Assembly: GCA_949300145.1 (NCBI GenBank)
Contig: CASGDA010000010.1
Location: 17,304-81,303, forward strand
Length of the DNA stretch: 64,000 bases
DNA from: an uncultured Treponema sp.
GTDB taxonomy: Bacteria > Spirochaetota > Spirochaetia > Treponematales > Treponemataceae
Direction of reading: 5' to 3'
Shown: one piece after another, positions 17,187 to 27,364 of the stretch
Numbering within the stretch: the stretch's first letter is position 1
Layout: the number at the start of each line of letters is the position of its first letter
Position numbers and translations under genes: made by a program
Notes under the pieces: generated by a model
Databases searched by the model: none
Told to the model about the DNA's origin: nothing
The model's input: only the letters and a program-made list of their open reading frames with translations

Positions 17187-18674
17187 CTACACCCACATGG
17201 GGGAAAGGGAATTCAAATAAGCCGTATAAATTTCAAAGGCCTTGTCATAGGCTTTCCCGGCGGCGGCATCCGGAAGAACGGTCTCGCTTTCCCGGACACC
17301 GATATGCTCGGACACCAAATCCGAAATGGAGACGGGGTTCCCCTCCAGCTTTTTAAGGCACCACAAAGCCTGGATTGCGCCTCCCATTGCGGCGGCCTCG
17401 TCATTGTCGGGGAGTTTGACCGGCAGCTGCATGATGTCGGCGGTTATCTGCCGCCACAGGGGACTCTTGCTGCCGCCGCCAGTCAGCCGTATCTCTTTCG
17501 GAGAGAAGCCCAGCTCCCGGAAAACATCCAGCGCCTGCCTCATACCGAAAATGGCGGACTCCATGGCGGCACGGGCTATGTTGCCGCGGGAACAGTTCGC
17601 CGCGGAAACACCGCAGATACAGGCTTTTCCGTGCGGCAGATTCGGGGTACGCTCGCCGTTGAAGAACGGAAGGAAAACTATCCCGTCAGCGCCGGGAACC
17701 GCCCCGGCGGCGAGGCTGTCAAAATCCTTTACACCAAGATCGAACAAGGCTCTTGTTTCCTCTGTAGCTACAGTGCAGTTCATTGTACACAGTAACGGCA
17801 GATACCCGCCGGTGGAGGAATTAAAGCCGGAAACGCCGCGGCGCGGGTCAGCGACCGGCGAGTCACTGTAACCGAAAAGGGTTCCGGAAGTGCCGAGGCT
17901 TATTGTGAGGAAACCGTCACGCACGGTTCCCGTGCCTATCGCGCTCATCATGTTGTCGCCGCCGCCTGATGAAACGGGAATCCCCGCGGGGATCCCGAAG
18001 AGGGCGGAGGCTTTTTCCGTCACATACCCGCAGGGGGCGTCGGATTCTATTACAGGCGGAAGAAGACCGTGGAGGCGGGAATCAATGCAGGCGCATATTT
18101 TTTCCGACCACCTTTTTTCCGCGCCGTTGTACAGGGCCATGCCGGAGGCGTCGCCGCTTTCGGTGTTGTAAGCCCCGCACAAAAGGTAATTCAGGTAGTT
18201 GTGTGGAAGCATAATGTACCGCAATCGGTCGAACGCCTCTTTTTTGTGGCGTTTGAGCCATAAAATCTTCGGGGCGGTGAAGCCGGGAAGCATAAGGTTG
18301 CAGGTTTCGGCGATGACGGCGTCTTCCCCGCCGGCGGCTTCCGTTATGAGGCGGCATTCCTCCGCCGTTGTGGTATCATTCCAAAGCTTCACGTTGTACA
18401 AAGCCTTTCCGTTTTCATCCAGAGGGACAAACCCGTGCTGGTGACCGGAAACTCCGACCGCGGACACACAGGCTTTCTGCTCCGGCGTAAAGGCGGCGAA
18501 ACATTCCGCGAGGGCCTTGTCGTACCACTCTGTCTTCTGTTCCCTGGTACCGTCATTCTCAGCTATGATATCAACAGGCACCTGGGATTTGGCGACAATC
18601 TTCTTTGACTCCCAGTCATAGAGAACCGTTTTAATACTCTGGGTTCCCATGTCAATTCCAGCAACAATACGCAT
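17187..18674 (-). CDS. xylB: Xylulokinase (FGGY kinase)
   Basis: Motifs are GIDMGTQSIKTVLYD at the N-terminus (ATP phosphate loop), VSGHQHGFVPLDENG, the LWNDTTTAEEC motif of xylulokinases, and IRLTGGGSKSPLWRQITAD near the C-terminus. It phosphorylates D-xylulose (or a related ketopentose or ketohexose) with ATP. It is the last gene of the chvE-mmsA-mmsB-xylB operon, and GGAGGAATGG precedes its ATG. The substrate assignment rests on overall resemblance; given the transporter and the co-regulation discussed in the findings, another ketose is possible. Confidence 0.85.
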   Translation of the reverse strand: MRIVAGIDMGTQSIKTVLYDWESKKIVAKSQVPVDIIAENDGTREQKTEWYDKALAECFAAFTPEQKACVSAVGVSGHQHGFVPLDENGKALYNVKLWNDTTTAEECRLITEAAGGEDAVIAETCNLMLPGFTAPKILWLKRHKKEAFDRLRYIMLPHNYLNYLLCGAYNTESGDASGMALYNGAEKRWSEKICACIDSRLHGLLPPVIESDAPCGYVTEKASALFGIPAGIPVSSGGGDNMMSAIGTGTVRDGFLTISLGTSGTLFGYSDSPVADPRRGVSGFNSSTGGYLPLLCTMNCTVATEETRALFDLGVKDFDSLAAGAVPGADGIVFLPFFNGERTPNLPHGKACICGVSAANCSRGNIARAAMESAIFGMRQALDVFRELGFSPKEIRLTGGGSKSPLWRQITADIMQLPVKLPDNDEAAAMGGAIQALWCLKKLEGNPVSISDLVSEHIGVRESETVLPDAAAGKAYDKAFEIYTAYLNSLSPMWV

Positions 18675-18726
18675 CCATTCCTCCGTAATTTATGTCTGGA
18701 GCAAATACGGTGAAACCCGGATTTGC

Positions 18727-19905
18727 TCAGCTTTTTGACCTCTTCTTTGACAGAACATCAAAAACCACCGCAAAAAGAAGCACAAGACCTTTTACAACAC
18801 GTTGCCAGTTTGCGTCAATGCCCATAATGGACATTCCATTATTAAGAACACCCATAAAGATAGCACCTATAACCGCACCTCCGACCGTACCGGTACCTCC
18901 GTATGCGGAAGCGCCGCCTATATAACAGGCACCGATGGCATCCATCTCATAGTTTGTTCCGGCAGTGGGGGAAGCGGAATTAAAGCGACCCACACAGGCA
19001 AGAGCCGCAACAGCGGAAAGGAAACCCATGTTTGTGTAAGCGAAAAACAGGACTTTGTCGGTATTGATACCGGAAAGTCTGGCCGCCTTTTCGTTACCGC
19101 CCATGGCATACAGATAGCGTCCCGGAACCGTCTTTTGCGTGTAGTAACTGTATCCGAGAACGATAACCGCAAGTAAAATCAATACAACGGGGAACCCCTT
19201 ATTCATACTCAAAAGCCAGGTAAGGAACATTACTATAGCCGAAATAATGATGATACGGCTGAAAAACAATGCGGAAGATTCCACGGTGTAATTTTTTTTC
19301 ATCTTTTTTATCCGGCCAAAAACAGACAAAAAGATGAAAACCGCGCATACAATCACGCCAATAATCAGGGTGACAGCCATTACAGCCTCTTTGTCATCCA
19401 GCGCGGGAACAAAACTTGTGAAATATCGCAGATATTCATCCGGGAAGGGAGAAATGGTAAGCCCATTCAAAATCAAAAGGGCGACACCGCGCCAAAGGAG
19501 CATTCCCGTAAGAGTGACGATAAAGGCGGGGATACGGATAAAAGCAATCCAAAATCCCTGCCAGGCACCGATCAGAATTCCTGTAAGAAGACACAAAAGA
19601 ATTGAAAAATATACATTCAGATTCAAGTTTACAATCAGGGTTCCAGCCAAGGCGCCAACCATGGCCACCACGGAACCCACAGACAAATCGATATTACCGC
19701 CGGTTAATATGCACAACAACATACCTGTCGCCAGAATAACAACATAAGCGTTCTGACTTATTATGTTGGAAATATTCAGAGGGTCAAAAAGGGATCCCCG
19801 GCCTGTTGTCAATATCAATGTTTGGAACAGCAGCATAAGCACGACAAGCGCTATCAACATACTGTTTTTCTGCAAACCCTTTTTTATTGCATGTGCCCCT
19901 ATCAT
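18727..19905 (-). CDS. mmsB: Sugar ABC transporter permease (multiple-monosaccharide type)
   Basis: This is an integral membrane protein of about 10 helices with the BPD_transp_2 signature: [24 protein letters not shown]-like segment [20 protein letters not shown], and the cytoplasmic coupling loop [18 protein letters not shown]. Near the C-terminus [20 protein letters not shown] is typical. The 392-residue length and the long insertion ([12 protein letters not shown] region) match XylH/GguB-type permeases. Its start overlaps the mmsA stop by 4 bases. It forms the channel for sugar imported by ChvE-MmsAB. Confidence 0.9.
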   Translation of the reverse strand: MIGAHAIKKGLQKNSMLIALVVLMLLFQTLILTTGRGSLFDPLNISNIISQNAYVVILATGMLLCILTGGNIDLSVGSVVAMVGALAGTLIVNLNLNVYFSILLCLLTGILIGAWQGFWIAFIRIPAFIVTLTGMLLWRGVALLILNGLTISPFPDEYLRYFTSFVPALDDKEAVMAVTLIIGVIVCAVFIFLSVFGRIKKMKKNYTVESSALFFSRIIIISAIVMFLTWLLSMNKGFPVVLILLAVIVLGYSYYTQKTVPGRYLYAMGGNEKAARLSGINTDKVLFFAYTNMGFLSAVAALACVGRFNSASPTAGTNYEMDAIGACYIGGASAYGGTGTVGGAVIGAIFMGVLNNGMSIMGIDANWQRVVKGLVLLFAVVFDVLSKKRSKS

Positions 19906-21485
19906 ACAAGTTCTCCTTCTTTCACAGATTCAGGTTCCTTTTCCGGAACAACGGAATTGGGACTGCCTTTCAGGATACAGCCCATAATTGATTCCTGGGT
20001 GGCTTCGTCCCGGGACAATTCCCCGACAATGCGTCCCTCATTCATAACATAAATGCGATCGCACATACCCAACAGTTCAGGCATTTCCGATGAAATCAAC
20101 AGGACGCTTTTACCCTCCGCCACAAGATTATTGATAATGCAATAAATTTCATATTTCGCGCCGACATCAATACCTCTTGTTGGTTCATCCAATATGAGAA
20201 TATCAGGATCAGCGAACATCCATTTACTTAAAAGAACTTTCTGCTGGTTACCTCCGGAAAGGTTTCCCACAAGCTGTTCTATACCGGAACATTTCGTGTG
20301 CAGTTTTTCTTTATATTCTTCGGCGATCTGCCTTTCCAAATCAGGATCGAGAACCTGATGATGGCTTACCTTATCCAATTTAGCCAGAGTAGTGTTTTCC
20401 ACAATTGAAGAAGTGAGGATCAATCCGTTCCCTTTTCGGTCTTCTGTTACATATGCTAAATGATGGTCAATGGCGGAACGGATAGAATGAAGATGGACTT
20501 CCTTGCCATTCAGGAAAATGCGGCCTTTAATGTCCCTGCCGTAACTCCTGCCGAACACGCTCATCGCCATTTCCGTCCGGCCCGCACCAATAAGACCGGC
20601 CACACCGACAACCTCACCCCGGCGCACATTCAAATTTACATCATCGCAGACTTTGCGCTCCTCATACAAAGGATGGAACACTGTCCAATTCCTTATTTCC
20701 AAGGCCACATCGCCGACGGCGCTTTCCCTTTTCGGAAATCTGTCCGTCAAACTGCGGCCTACCATGGCGCTTATAATTACATTTTCGTCAAAAGATTCGG
20801 TTTTTTTGTCCAATGTGCGGATTGTTTGTCCATCCCGGATAACTGTAATTCTGTCCGCCACATAAGACACCTCGTTGAGTTTATGGGATATAATTATGGA
20901 GGTCATCCCGTCAGCTTTAAAACGGAGCAGCAAATCAAGAAGCTGCTTTGAATCGGTTTCGTTCAGGGCAGCCGTCGGTTCGTCCAGAATCAGCAGTTTG
21001 ACATTTTTTGCAATTGCCTTGGCGATTTCCACAAGCTGCTGCTTACCGACACCAATATCTTTAATAAGAGTCAGGGGGGATTCGTGCAAACCAACCAAAT
21101 CAAGCAGTGAAGCCGCCATACCGGCAGTTTCATCCCAATCAATCCCGCTCCATGTTTTACGTTCATTACCAAGAAAAATATTTTCACCAATAGAAAGATA
21201 AGGCACCAAAGCCAGTTCCTGGTGGATAATAACAATGCCCTTACTTTCGCTGTCCCTGATATTATTGAACCTGCATTCTTCGCCATCATACAGAATGTCT
21301 CCGGTATAGGTGCCGAACGGATAAATACCGCTAAGAACATTCATCAATGTGGATTTACCGGCACCATTCTCACCGACAATGGCATGAATTTCGCCTTCCT
21401 CAACCTGCAGGTTAACATTGTCGAGAGCTTTGACACCTGGAAATATCTTTGTGATATTACGCATCTCCAACAACGTTTTTGCCAT
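19902..21485 (-). CDS. mmsA: Sugar ABC transporter ATP-binding protein (two ATPase domains)
   Basis: The protein has two nucleotide-binding domains in tandem. Domain 1 has Walker [17 protein letters not shown] and Walker [12 protein letters not shown]; domain 2 has Walker A-like [16 protein letters not shown], signature [16 protein letters not shown] and Walker [13 protein letters not shown]. The phrase [20 protein letters not shown] is typical of the multiple-monosaccharide (MmsA/GguA) branch. It energises uptake of a monosaccharide. A hairpin precedes it in the gap from chvE. Confidence 0.93.
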   Translation of the reverse strand: MAKTLLEMRNITKIFPGVKALDNVNLQVEEGEIHAIVGENGAGKSTLMNVLSGIYPFGTYTGDILYDGEECRFNNIRDSESKGIVIIHQELALVPYLSIGENIFLGNERKTWSGIDWDETAGMAASLLDLVGLHESPLTLIKDIGVGKQQLVEIAKAIAKNVKLLILDEPTAALNETDSKQLLDLLLRFKADGMTSIIISHKLNEVSYVADRITVIRDGQTIRTLDKKTESFDENVIISAMVGRSLTDRFPKRESAVGDVALEIRNWTVFHPLYEERKVCDDVNLNVRRGEVVGVAGLIGAGRTEMAMSVFGRSYGRDIKGRIFLNGKEVHLHSIRSAIDHHLAYVTEDRKGNGLILTSSIVENTTLAKLDKVSHHQVLDPDLERQIAEEYKEKLHTKCSGIEQLVGNLSGGNQQKVLLSKWMFADPDILILDEPTRGIDVGAKYEIYCIINNLVAEGKSVLLISSEMPELLGMCDRIYVMNEGRIVGELSRDEATQESIMGCILKGSPNSVVPEKEPESVKEGELV

Positions 21486-21533
21486 CGATGTCTCCTCCTG
21501 TGCCGTTTCAGTATTCCGGCAGCAAGTAACGAA

Positions 21534-21560
21534 GAAGGGGACAGATTTGCTGTCCCCTTC
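21534..21560 (-). promoter_or_regulatory. Intercistronic hairpin between chvE and mmsA
   Basis: Two perfect 11-base arms (GAAGGGGACAG and CTGTCCCCTTC) flank a 5-base loop in the short gap after the chvE stop. There is no U-run after it on the minus strand. Hairpins in this position commonly protect the binding-protein message from 3' decay or dampen expression of the transporter genes, giving the binding protein in excess. Confidence 0.7.
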
Positions 21561-21575
21561 CAGGTTCAGTATGAA

Positions 21576-22649
21576 TTAAAGCGCGATATCAGCTTCAGTA
21601 TAGTAACCGCTGTCAATCAACATCTCTTTATAATTGTCGACTGTGACCGCAACAGGTTCACAGAGGAAAGAAGGCACAACGCCGAGTCCGTTATCATAAG
21701 TTGTAGTGTCATTAACGGAAACAGTTGTTCCTTTTACAATCGCATTAACCATTTCCACAACCTTGGCGGCAAGTGTCCTTGTGTCCTTGAAAACGGACAT
21801 GGCCTGATATCCCCTGATCATGTTCTTCACAGAAGGCTTGTCACAGTCCTGGCCGGTGATAATAGGCATATTTTCCGCGGTATAACCCACTGACAACAAT
21901 CCGTTGGTAGCGCCGTTGGCGGTGGAATCGTTGGAGCACAGAACAGCGTCCAGCCGTGTTCCTTCAGGGCCGTAGCGGTTGGCGGAGATGATGTTTTCCA
22001 TGCGTTTTTGGGCTTCTTCCATTGACCAGTTCAAAGTGGCGCACTGGGCAAGGGTTGTCTGGCCGGAACGAACAACCAGTTTTCCGCTGTCCATATAAGG
22101 CTTCAGAATATCCATGGCGCCGCCGAAGAAGAAATTGGTATTGTTGTCATCGGTGGGACCCGTGAAGATTTCCATATAAAAGGGGCCGGCGGCATTATCA
22201 AGATCAAGGGCGTCACGGATAAATGATCCCTGGGTTACACCGACCTTGTAGTTGTCGAAGGTAGCATAGTAGGAAACAGCGTCACTGTTCATGATAAGGC
22301 GGTCATAGGCGATAACAGTTATACCACGGTCCTTTGCCCCTTTGAGGGCTTCCGTAAGGGAAGAGCCGTCAATGGCAGCTATAACGATAACCTTGCAGTT
22401 ACCCATAATCATGTTTTCAATCTGGGCAACCTGGGTGGGAATATCGTTGTCACCTGCATACTGGAGGTCAACCTGATACCCTGCTTTTTCGAGCTGGGCT
22501 TTCATGTTACTTCCATCCTGGTTCCAACGCTGCAGGCTCTGTGTAGGCATGGAAACCCCGACCTTTATGGCAGAACCATCCTTTGCACCGCCGGCAAAAA
22601 CAGCCGTACAAATTATCAATCCGGCTAAAACAGCGAGAATTTTTTTCAT
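21576..22649 (-). CDS. chvE: Periplasmic sugar-binding protein (ChvE/XylF type)
   Basis: A signal peptide with cleavage near FAGGAKDGS is followed by a Peripla_BP_4 fold: IKVGVSMPTQSLQRWNQDGS, YAGDNDIPTQVAQIENMI, AIDGSSLTEALKGAKDRGI, VLCSNDSTANGATNGLLS and ITGQDCDKPSVKNMI. It captures a monosaccharide in the periplasm and delivers it to MmsAB. I set the start at 22649, directly after GGAGGAAG, not nine codons upstream. It is the first gene of the operon and lies behind the promoter and operator at 22697-22743. Confidence 0.92.
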   Translation of the reverse strand: MKKILAVLAGLIICTAVFAGGAKDGSAIKVGVSMPTQSLQRWNQDGSNMKAQLEKAGYQVDLQYAGDNDIPTQVAQIENMIMGNCKVIVIAAIDGSSLTEALKGAKDRGITVIAYDRLIMNSDAVSYYATFDNYKVGVTQGSFIRDALDLDNAAGPFYMEIFTGPTDDNNTNFFFGGAMDILKPYMDSGKLVVRSGQTTLAQCATLNWSMEEAQKRMENIISANRYGPEGTRLDAVLCSNDSTANGATNGLLSVGYTAENMPIITGQDCDKPSVKNMIRGYQAMSVFKDTRTLAAKVVEMVNAIVKGTTVSVNDTTTYDNGLGVVPSFLCEPVAVTVDNYKEMLIDSGYYTEADIAL

Positions 22650-22696
22650 TTTCTTCCTCCATTTGTGATAATTCACGGGATAATATCATTTTTCCC

Positions 22697-22743
22697 GTGC
22701 TCGAGCACATATATATGTTAAATCCTTTCTTTATGGATGTCAA
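22697..22743 (-). promoter_or_regulatory. Promoter and operator of chvE-mmsA-mmsB-xylB
   Basis: On the minus strand, -35 TTGACA (22738-22743) and -10 TAACAT (22715-22720) are separated by 17 bases. The perfect palindrome GTGCTCGAGCAC (22697-22708) covers the expected start site, a usual position for a repressor operator. Its GTGC-N4-GCAC core also occurs at the promoter of the DUF4867/isomerase operon at 49.26 kb. Confidence 0.7.
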
Positions 22744-22766
22744 GTGTTTTTTAGAGTAAGTTGTAT

Positions 22767-24210
22767 TTAAATTCCGGAAGATGTTTCACCCGGCATTTTC
22801 CTGGGAGCTCCGGCAGCGTAAAAAGCCTTTTTGTTCTCATACATGAGCCGGTCGGTTTCCCTGACGTGTTTTTTTAAATCAATTACCTGTTCAAACCATA
22901 AATGTCCCACAGCCACAGAATATTTACCGCCATCCTCTCCGGAACTTTTCTCCTTCAATTCCTTAACTTTTTTTTCAAACACGTCTTTGGGAATCTCGGG
23001 ACAAAGAACCACAAACTCATCCCCGCCGATCCGGTACAAATTGTTCCGCCTAAACAAAGACAGAAGTCGGCTGGCAATGGCCTGGAGAGCTTCATTTCCC
23101 TTCTCATGCCCTAAAGAATCGTTGACAGCCTTCAGCCCATTCATATCCACATAAGCAATGCCCACATGACGGTTCTGTATGTTCTGAACCGTGTCAATAT
23201 CGTTAATAAATTTATTTCTGTTCTGAAGCCCTGTAAGCATATCCTTGAAACTCATATCCTCCAGTTGTTTTTCAAGCTTATCTTTTGTCAAAACGGAGAC
23301 AAGAAAATACGAAATGGCTTTTAGGCCGAAATCAATTGAGGAAACAGGCACATTCGGAACCGGGTTATCCACACCGATAAATCCCAACAACTCTGCATTT
23401 TCTGTCATAAGGGGTACACGTAACAGGCTTTTTATTCCATGGGCAACAAGGAATCCATATTCTTCGATATTACTGTATTTTATATTTTCGATATCTTCAA
23501 TATAGACACATTCATTATGTCTTAAAGATGTGATCCATCGCACCATAATCCTCAACGGAACATTTTTCAAACTGTCAATTTCAGATTCAACCCCTGCGGC
23601 GCACCATTCATAGGTATTTGTTACGGTTCATCTTCAAAATCGATGTCAAATATACATGAACGCTGGGATTGGAAAAACTCACCGGTAGCGGACAGGATAT
23701 CCAGGCCAGCTTCGCCCTCAATATTGATTATGCCTTTATCGATTGGAAAAACTCACCGGTAGCGGACAGGATATCCTGTATATTCCTGTCCATGGGACAT
23801 GAACGGTGCAGGATCCTAAGACATTTATTTATAAAATGCTCCATGGTGAAGGATTTTTCCAGCTCCCGGTGTTTCAGCATAATATCCGAAATATCCAGGG
23901 CGATTTCCATACGGACGGGTTTCCCGTCCTTCCACAGGATAAGCTTATCCTTCAACATATAATCCCGTTTCGTCACAGGGTTAAAGAAATTCCACTCGTA
24001 AACGCCATTGAAGGATAATTTTGAATTAGTACAAAAGGGGCAGGGTTTAGTCCTTCTTTGTAAAACCTCATAACATTTTTTTCCGCAAAGATCCTGCTTT
24101 TCGGACACACCGAAATTCTTTTTCCCGGCAGTATTCATAAACAGCAAATCGTAAGTTTCCAAATCGGAAATATAAACAAGTTCTGACAACTCATTTAATA
24201 TTTCAGTCAT
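22767..24210 (-). pseudogene. Broken PAS-GAF-GGDEF diguanylate cyclase
   Basis: Two reading frames make up one protein. The upstream part (from 24210) is a PAS-like sensor with LVYISDLETYDLLFMNTAG and a Cys pair (KPCPFC). The downstream part (ending 22767) is the rest of a GAF domain (TYEWCAAGVESEIDSLKNVP) and a GGDEF domain with intact YRIGGDEFVVL. They are separated by two lesions. A ~37-base segment is repeated at a 74-base offset (23667 and 23741), shifting frame and bringing in a stop after FFQSIKA. A base then appears lost near 23629, where the frame ends at DFEDEP and resumes as VTNTYEWC. If intact it would make cyclic di-GMP. Sequencing error at one site is possible; two independent breaks favour decay. 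Confidence 0.75.
23667..23776. repeat. Direct repeat with 74-base offset inside the cyclase gene
   Basis: The same ~36-37 bases, beginning GATTGGAAAAACTCACCGGT, occur at 23667-23703 and 23741-23776, with 37 unrelated bases between. The offset is not a multiple of three, so the second copy breaks the frame. Confidence 0.9.
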
Positions 24211-24239
24211 AAGGTCCGTCCCCTCCCCGTTTTAAAAAT

Positions 24240-24293
24240 GAAGTTTAAACTTCCCAAAGTTAAAATGATATATCACGATACCGGCAAATGCAA
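24240..24293 (-). promoter_or_regulatory. Promoter and palindrome upstream of the broken cyclase gene
   Basis: On the minus strand, -35 TTGCAT (24288-24293) and -10 TATCAT (24265-24270) have a 17-base spacer. Just downstream of the predicted start site is the perfect 14-base palindrome GAAGTTTAAACTTC (24240-24253), a possible operator. Confidence 0.5.
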
Positions 24294-24337
24294 CTTTTTT
24301 TTACCCCGATTTGAAGAATGACCTCAGGGAAACCCGG

Positions 24338-24367
24338 TTGCCGAGGAACATTTTTTTTCTTTATAAT
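24338..24367 (+). promoter_or_regulatory. Promoter of the SLC13-type permease gene
   Basis: -35 TTGCCG (24338-24343) and a consensus -10 TATAAT (24362-24367) are separated by 18 bases, with the gene starting 20 bases after the -10. The spacer has a run of eight T. Confidence 0.55.
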
Positions 24368-24387
24368 GGCGGGAACAGGAAAAAACA

Positions 24388-25536
24388 ATGTCTTCTTATT
24401 TAAAAAAAGCGGCGGCGTGGGCTAAAAAGGAAATTATTTTTACAGTCATCTTTTGTCTTACAGTCCTTTCCCTGTGGTTCGTGCCTCCTTCCACCGCATA
24501 TGTTTCAAATATCAATTTTGATACCTTATTCATACTTTTTTCACTGATGACGGTTGTGGCGGGTTTTTCTTCCTGCGGGATTTTCACCTGTCTGGGCGCT
24601 CTGGTGTGCAAATCCGTAAAAACGGAAAGAACCCTTGCGGTTGTCCTTGTGTTCCTGTGTTTTTTCACCGCCATGCTGATCACAAATGACGTGGCTTTAT
24701 TAACCTTTGTACCATTTGCAATCACGCTGTTAAGGAAAGAGAAACAAGAGTATCTGGTTTTTGTAATAGTGCTCCAGACCATTGCGGCGAACACCGGCAG
24801 CATGTTGACACCCATTGGAAATCCCCAGAACCTGTTCCTGTTTTCCCAGGAAGGCTTTTCCCTCGGCTCATTCATAATGACAATGCTGCCCCTGACTGTA
24901 TGTTCAGGCTTACTGCTGGCGGCGGTGATTTTCATCTTTGTTCCGAACACTGCCACGGAAAACGCTCCCACTGGCAGAGCGACCCCCGCGGCCTTTTCCA
25001 TTCCGGTAAAAAGGGCCTCGGTTTATACGGTTCTATTCATCCTCTCGTTGAGCGCCGTTGTCCATGTAATACCATCCTATGCCGCGGCGGTTGTTATTTT
25101 TGTTTATGCCTTTATCTTTGACCGGGAAAGTCTTGCCCGGGTTGACTTTATGCTTTTGCTGACTTTTGTCTGCTTCTTTATTTTTACAGGAAACATTGCG
25201 GCCATTGAAAGCGTAAGGAATTTCTTGCAGGCTAAAATCCAGGGGGCGGAATTCTGGGCTGGTGTGGCGGTCAGCCAGATTATCAGCAATGTGCCCGCCA
25301 CCCTGATGCTCCATCCCTTTTCAGGAAGCGGCAGGGAACTCCTTCTCGGCGTGAATACCGGAGGACTGGGAACACTGGTGGCATCCCTGGCCAGCCTGAT
25401 TTCCTTCAAGCTTTACATGAAAACACCGCAGGCACGTCCACTTTATTTTTTAGGCGTATTCACCCTTTTCAATGTGGTTTTCATGGTCCTGATGATTCTA
25501 TTCAAGTGCTTCATCATGGGCGGCAGTCCAGGCTGA
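24388..25536 (+). CDS. SLC13/ArsB-type anion permease
   Basis: This is a polytopic membrane protein of about 10 helices. Conserved features of the ion-transporter superfamily include TAMLITNDVALLTFVPFAI, NTGSMLTPIGNPQNLFLF (the PxGNPQN motif) and the mirrored C-terminal SQIISNVPATLMLHPFSG. The substrate may be a dicarboxylate, citrate, sulfate or arsenite; neighbours give no clue because it is monocistronic, convergent with the LicC-like fusion and only 6 bases from its stop. Confidence 0.8.
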   Translation: MSSYLKKAAAWAKKEIIFTVIFCLTVLSLWFVPPSTAYVSNINFDTLFILFSLMTVVAGFSSCGIFTCLGALVCKSVKTERTLAVVLVFLCFFTAMLITNDVALLTFVPFAITLLRKEKQEYLVFVIVLQTIAANTGSMLTPIGNPQNLFLFSQEGFSLGSFIMTMLPLTVCSGLLLAAVIFIFVPNTATENAPTGRATPAAFSIPVKRASVYTVLFILSLSAVVHVIPSYAAAVVIFVYAFIFDRESLARVDFMLLLTFVCFFIFTGNIAAIESVRNFLQAKIQGAEFWAGVAVSQIISNVPATLMLHPFSGSGRELLLGVNTGGLGTLVASLASLISFKLYMKTPQARPLYFLGVFTLFNVVFMVLMILFKCFIMGGSPG

Positions 25537-25542
25537 CGGCCG

Positions 25543-27357
25543 CTATTCCAACCTTTTCTTCAACGCATCCAGAAGCATTCCGTTGTCGCCGGCGGTTCTG
25601 ACCGCAAGCCTGATAAACTGGCCGTGGGAAAAACCCTTCTTGGACGACAGGTCTTTTATGAAGATGTTTTCCTCTGACAAAAGCTCACGGGTTAACCTCT
25701 GGGAGGTATAGGACGGGTCGGTTATGCTGCACAGGACATAATTTGCCTCGCTGGGACAGGGGCATAAACCAGGAATTTCCGAAAGGTCTTTTATAAACCT
25801 TGCGCGTTCGGACGCAATCGCATTGCAGGCGTCCTTATAGGAGCTTTTGTATTTGTCGTAAATCTGGAGGAAATATTCACCGAAGGAATTGATGTTCCAG
25901 ATGGCGGTCTTTTTCTGTATGGAGCGGATGTAATCGCCTCGGGAACAGGCCAGGATGCCCAGCCTCAATCCGGGAACCCCGTAGCTTTTGCTGATTGACT
26001 TTATGACCACAAGATCCGGATACTTGGAAAGAATGCCGTCGTCAAGCAACGTGTAGCGTTTTTCCGGCGCGGCGAAATCAATGAAGGATTCATCAAAATA
26101 AAGGGCCGCGTTCCTTTGTTTGAGACCGTCAAGAAGCCGGAGAACCTCTTCCTTGGGAAGGAAATGACCGGTGGGGTTATCGGGATTTATCAGCAGCACA
26201 TTGTCCGCCCGGTGCCCGTCCACAGTTGCCAGGATGTCATCCACGGTGTACGAGAAGTCATCTTTCACCGGCACAGGAACTGTTTTGGCGTTCACAAAGC
26301 GTTCGGGATATTCGTTAAATGTAGGATAGGGAATGGCGACTGTGCCGGAAATTCTTTCGCCCAGGGCGGAAATCAGCTCTGCCGCACCGTTCCCCACCGC
26401 CACGTGGGACGGATCTATGCCGAATATTTTTCCTGCCAGGAGACTCTGCTGGCTGTCTCCGGAAGGATACTGGGTTAAAAGTGATTCAAAGCTGGACTGA
26501 AGCTCCCGCACCATCTGTTTCGGCGGGAAATAGGGATTAACCAGATAACAGAAATCCAGCATACCGGGGAAACGCCAGTAACCGCCGTAACGGTTCTGCA
26601 TCAGCGTCGTTTTCCTGGCCGCATCGGCGAACCGGGTTTCCGCAATAGCCAGATCCGCAGGATCGTCTATTTCGTACCAACGGTCACCGGAAACGGTGTA
26701 CGCTTTCAAGGTGGTGGAGTCCAAAAAGGACAGAACCTTCAGCACCTGCTCATAATATTCGTTTTTGCCGAAAGCCTGTTGGTATGCACTTAGGAAAGGG
26801 ACATAGTAGGACTCGGAGAAATTTTTTGAGAATTTGTAAATGTTGACTGTCTTATAGTAGGAATCAATATCGCTCCAATTGAACTGGGATTTCCCGATGA
26901 TACCTTCGATTTCCCGGTGGGAATTCACCAGCGTCACGGTACCGTCCATCCAACTTTCAAAATGGGAGACAACAGCCAGATTCGGCTCACTGTCCTCAAG
27001 CAGCTCTTTCAGAATCGCAGGGTCGAAAATCAGGTCGCTTTCCAAAAGGAGGGTATCATCCTTGGCAAGCTCCCCAGATGCAAGATACAGGGAGTAAATA
27101 TTATTCGTCTTATCATATACAGGATTTTCGATGTATTCAATGGCGATTTCAGGGTAACGTCCATCCAAAAACGACCTGAGTTTTCCCCCCCGGTAGCCGA
27201 TGACCAGTATGAGTTTTTTTATACCGGCCCCGATGAGGGCCTCAATGCTGTATTCAATCAGAGTCTTTCCGTTAACCGGGACCATACATTTTGTGGCGTC
27301 TTTTGTATACTGCCCCAGCCGTTTACCCATTCCTGCTGCCAGAATCAATGCCTGCAT
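25543..27357 (-). CDS. Fused LicC-like nucleotidyltransferase / CobD-HisC-like PLP enzyme
   Basis: Residues 1-~235 are a nucleotidyltransferase (LILAAGMGKRLGQYTKDATK, then MVPVNGKTLIEYSIEALIGA) close to phosphocholine cytidylyltransferases (YDKTNNIYSLYLA, LLLESDLIFD). Residues ~240-604 are a fold type I PLP enzyme of the HisC/CobD branch: LINPDNPTGHFLPKEE, Lys457 in SISKSYGVPGLRLG, and a C-terminal IRLAVRT arginine. One chain may therefore make an amino-alcohol phosphate by decarboxylation (or an aminated phosphate by transamination) and convert it to a CDP derivative. The LicD-type transferase gene just upstream is a natural consumer. Fusions of AEP transaminase to a cytidylyltransferase occur in treponemes, but those belong to a different PLP class; the substrate here is unknown. 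Confidence 0.85.
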   Translation of the reverse strand: MQALILAAGMGKRLGQYTKDATKCMVPVNGKTLIEYSIEALIGAGIKKLILVIGYRGGKLRSFLDGRYPEIAIEYIENPVYDKTNNIYSLYLASGELAKDDTLLLESDLIFDPAILKELLEDSEPNLAVVSHFESWMDGTVTLVNSHREIEGIIGKSQFNWSDIDSYYKTVNIYKFSKNFSESYYVPFLSAYQQAFGKNEYYEQVLKVLSFLDSTTLKAYTVSGDRWYEIDDPADLAIAETRFADAARKTTLMQNRYGGYWRFPGMLDFCYLVNPYFPPKQMVRELQSSFESLLTQYPSGDSQQSLLAGKIFGIDPSHVAVGNGAAELISALGERISGTVAIPYPTFNEYPERFVNAKTVPVPVKDDFSYTVDDILATVDGHRADNVLLINPDNPTGHFLPKEEVLRLLDGLKQRNAALYFDESFIDFAAPEKRYTLLDDGILSKYPDLVVIKSISKSYGVPGLRLGILACSRGDYIRSIQKKTAIWNINSFGEYFLQIYDKYKSSYKDACNAIASERARFIKDLSEIPGLCPCPSEANYVLCSITDPSYTSQRLTRELLSEENIFIKDLSSKKGFSHGQFIRLAVRTAGDNGMLLDALKKRLE

Positions 27358-27364
27358 AATATCT

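Noticed and set aside
27187..27193. C7 run in the LicC-like fusion as a second phase-variation tract
   Set aside because: The frame is intact through it and seven bases is short for frequent slippage; no split frame is seen.
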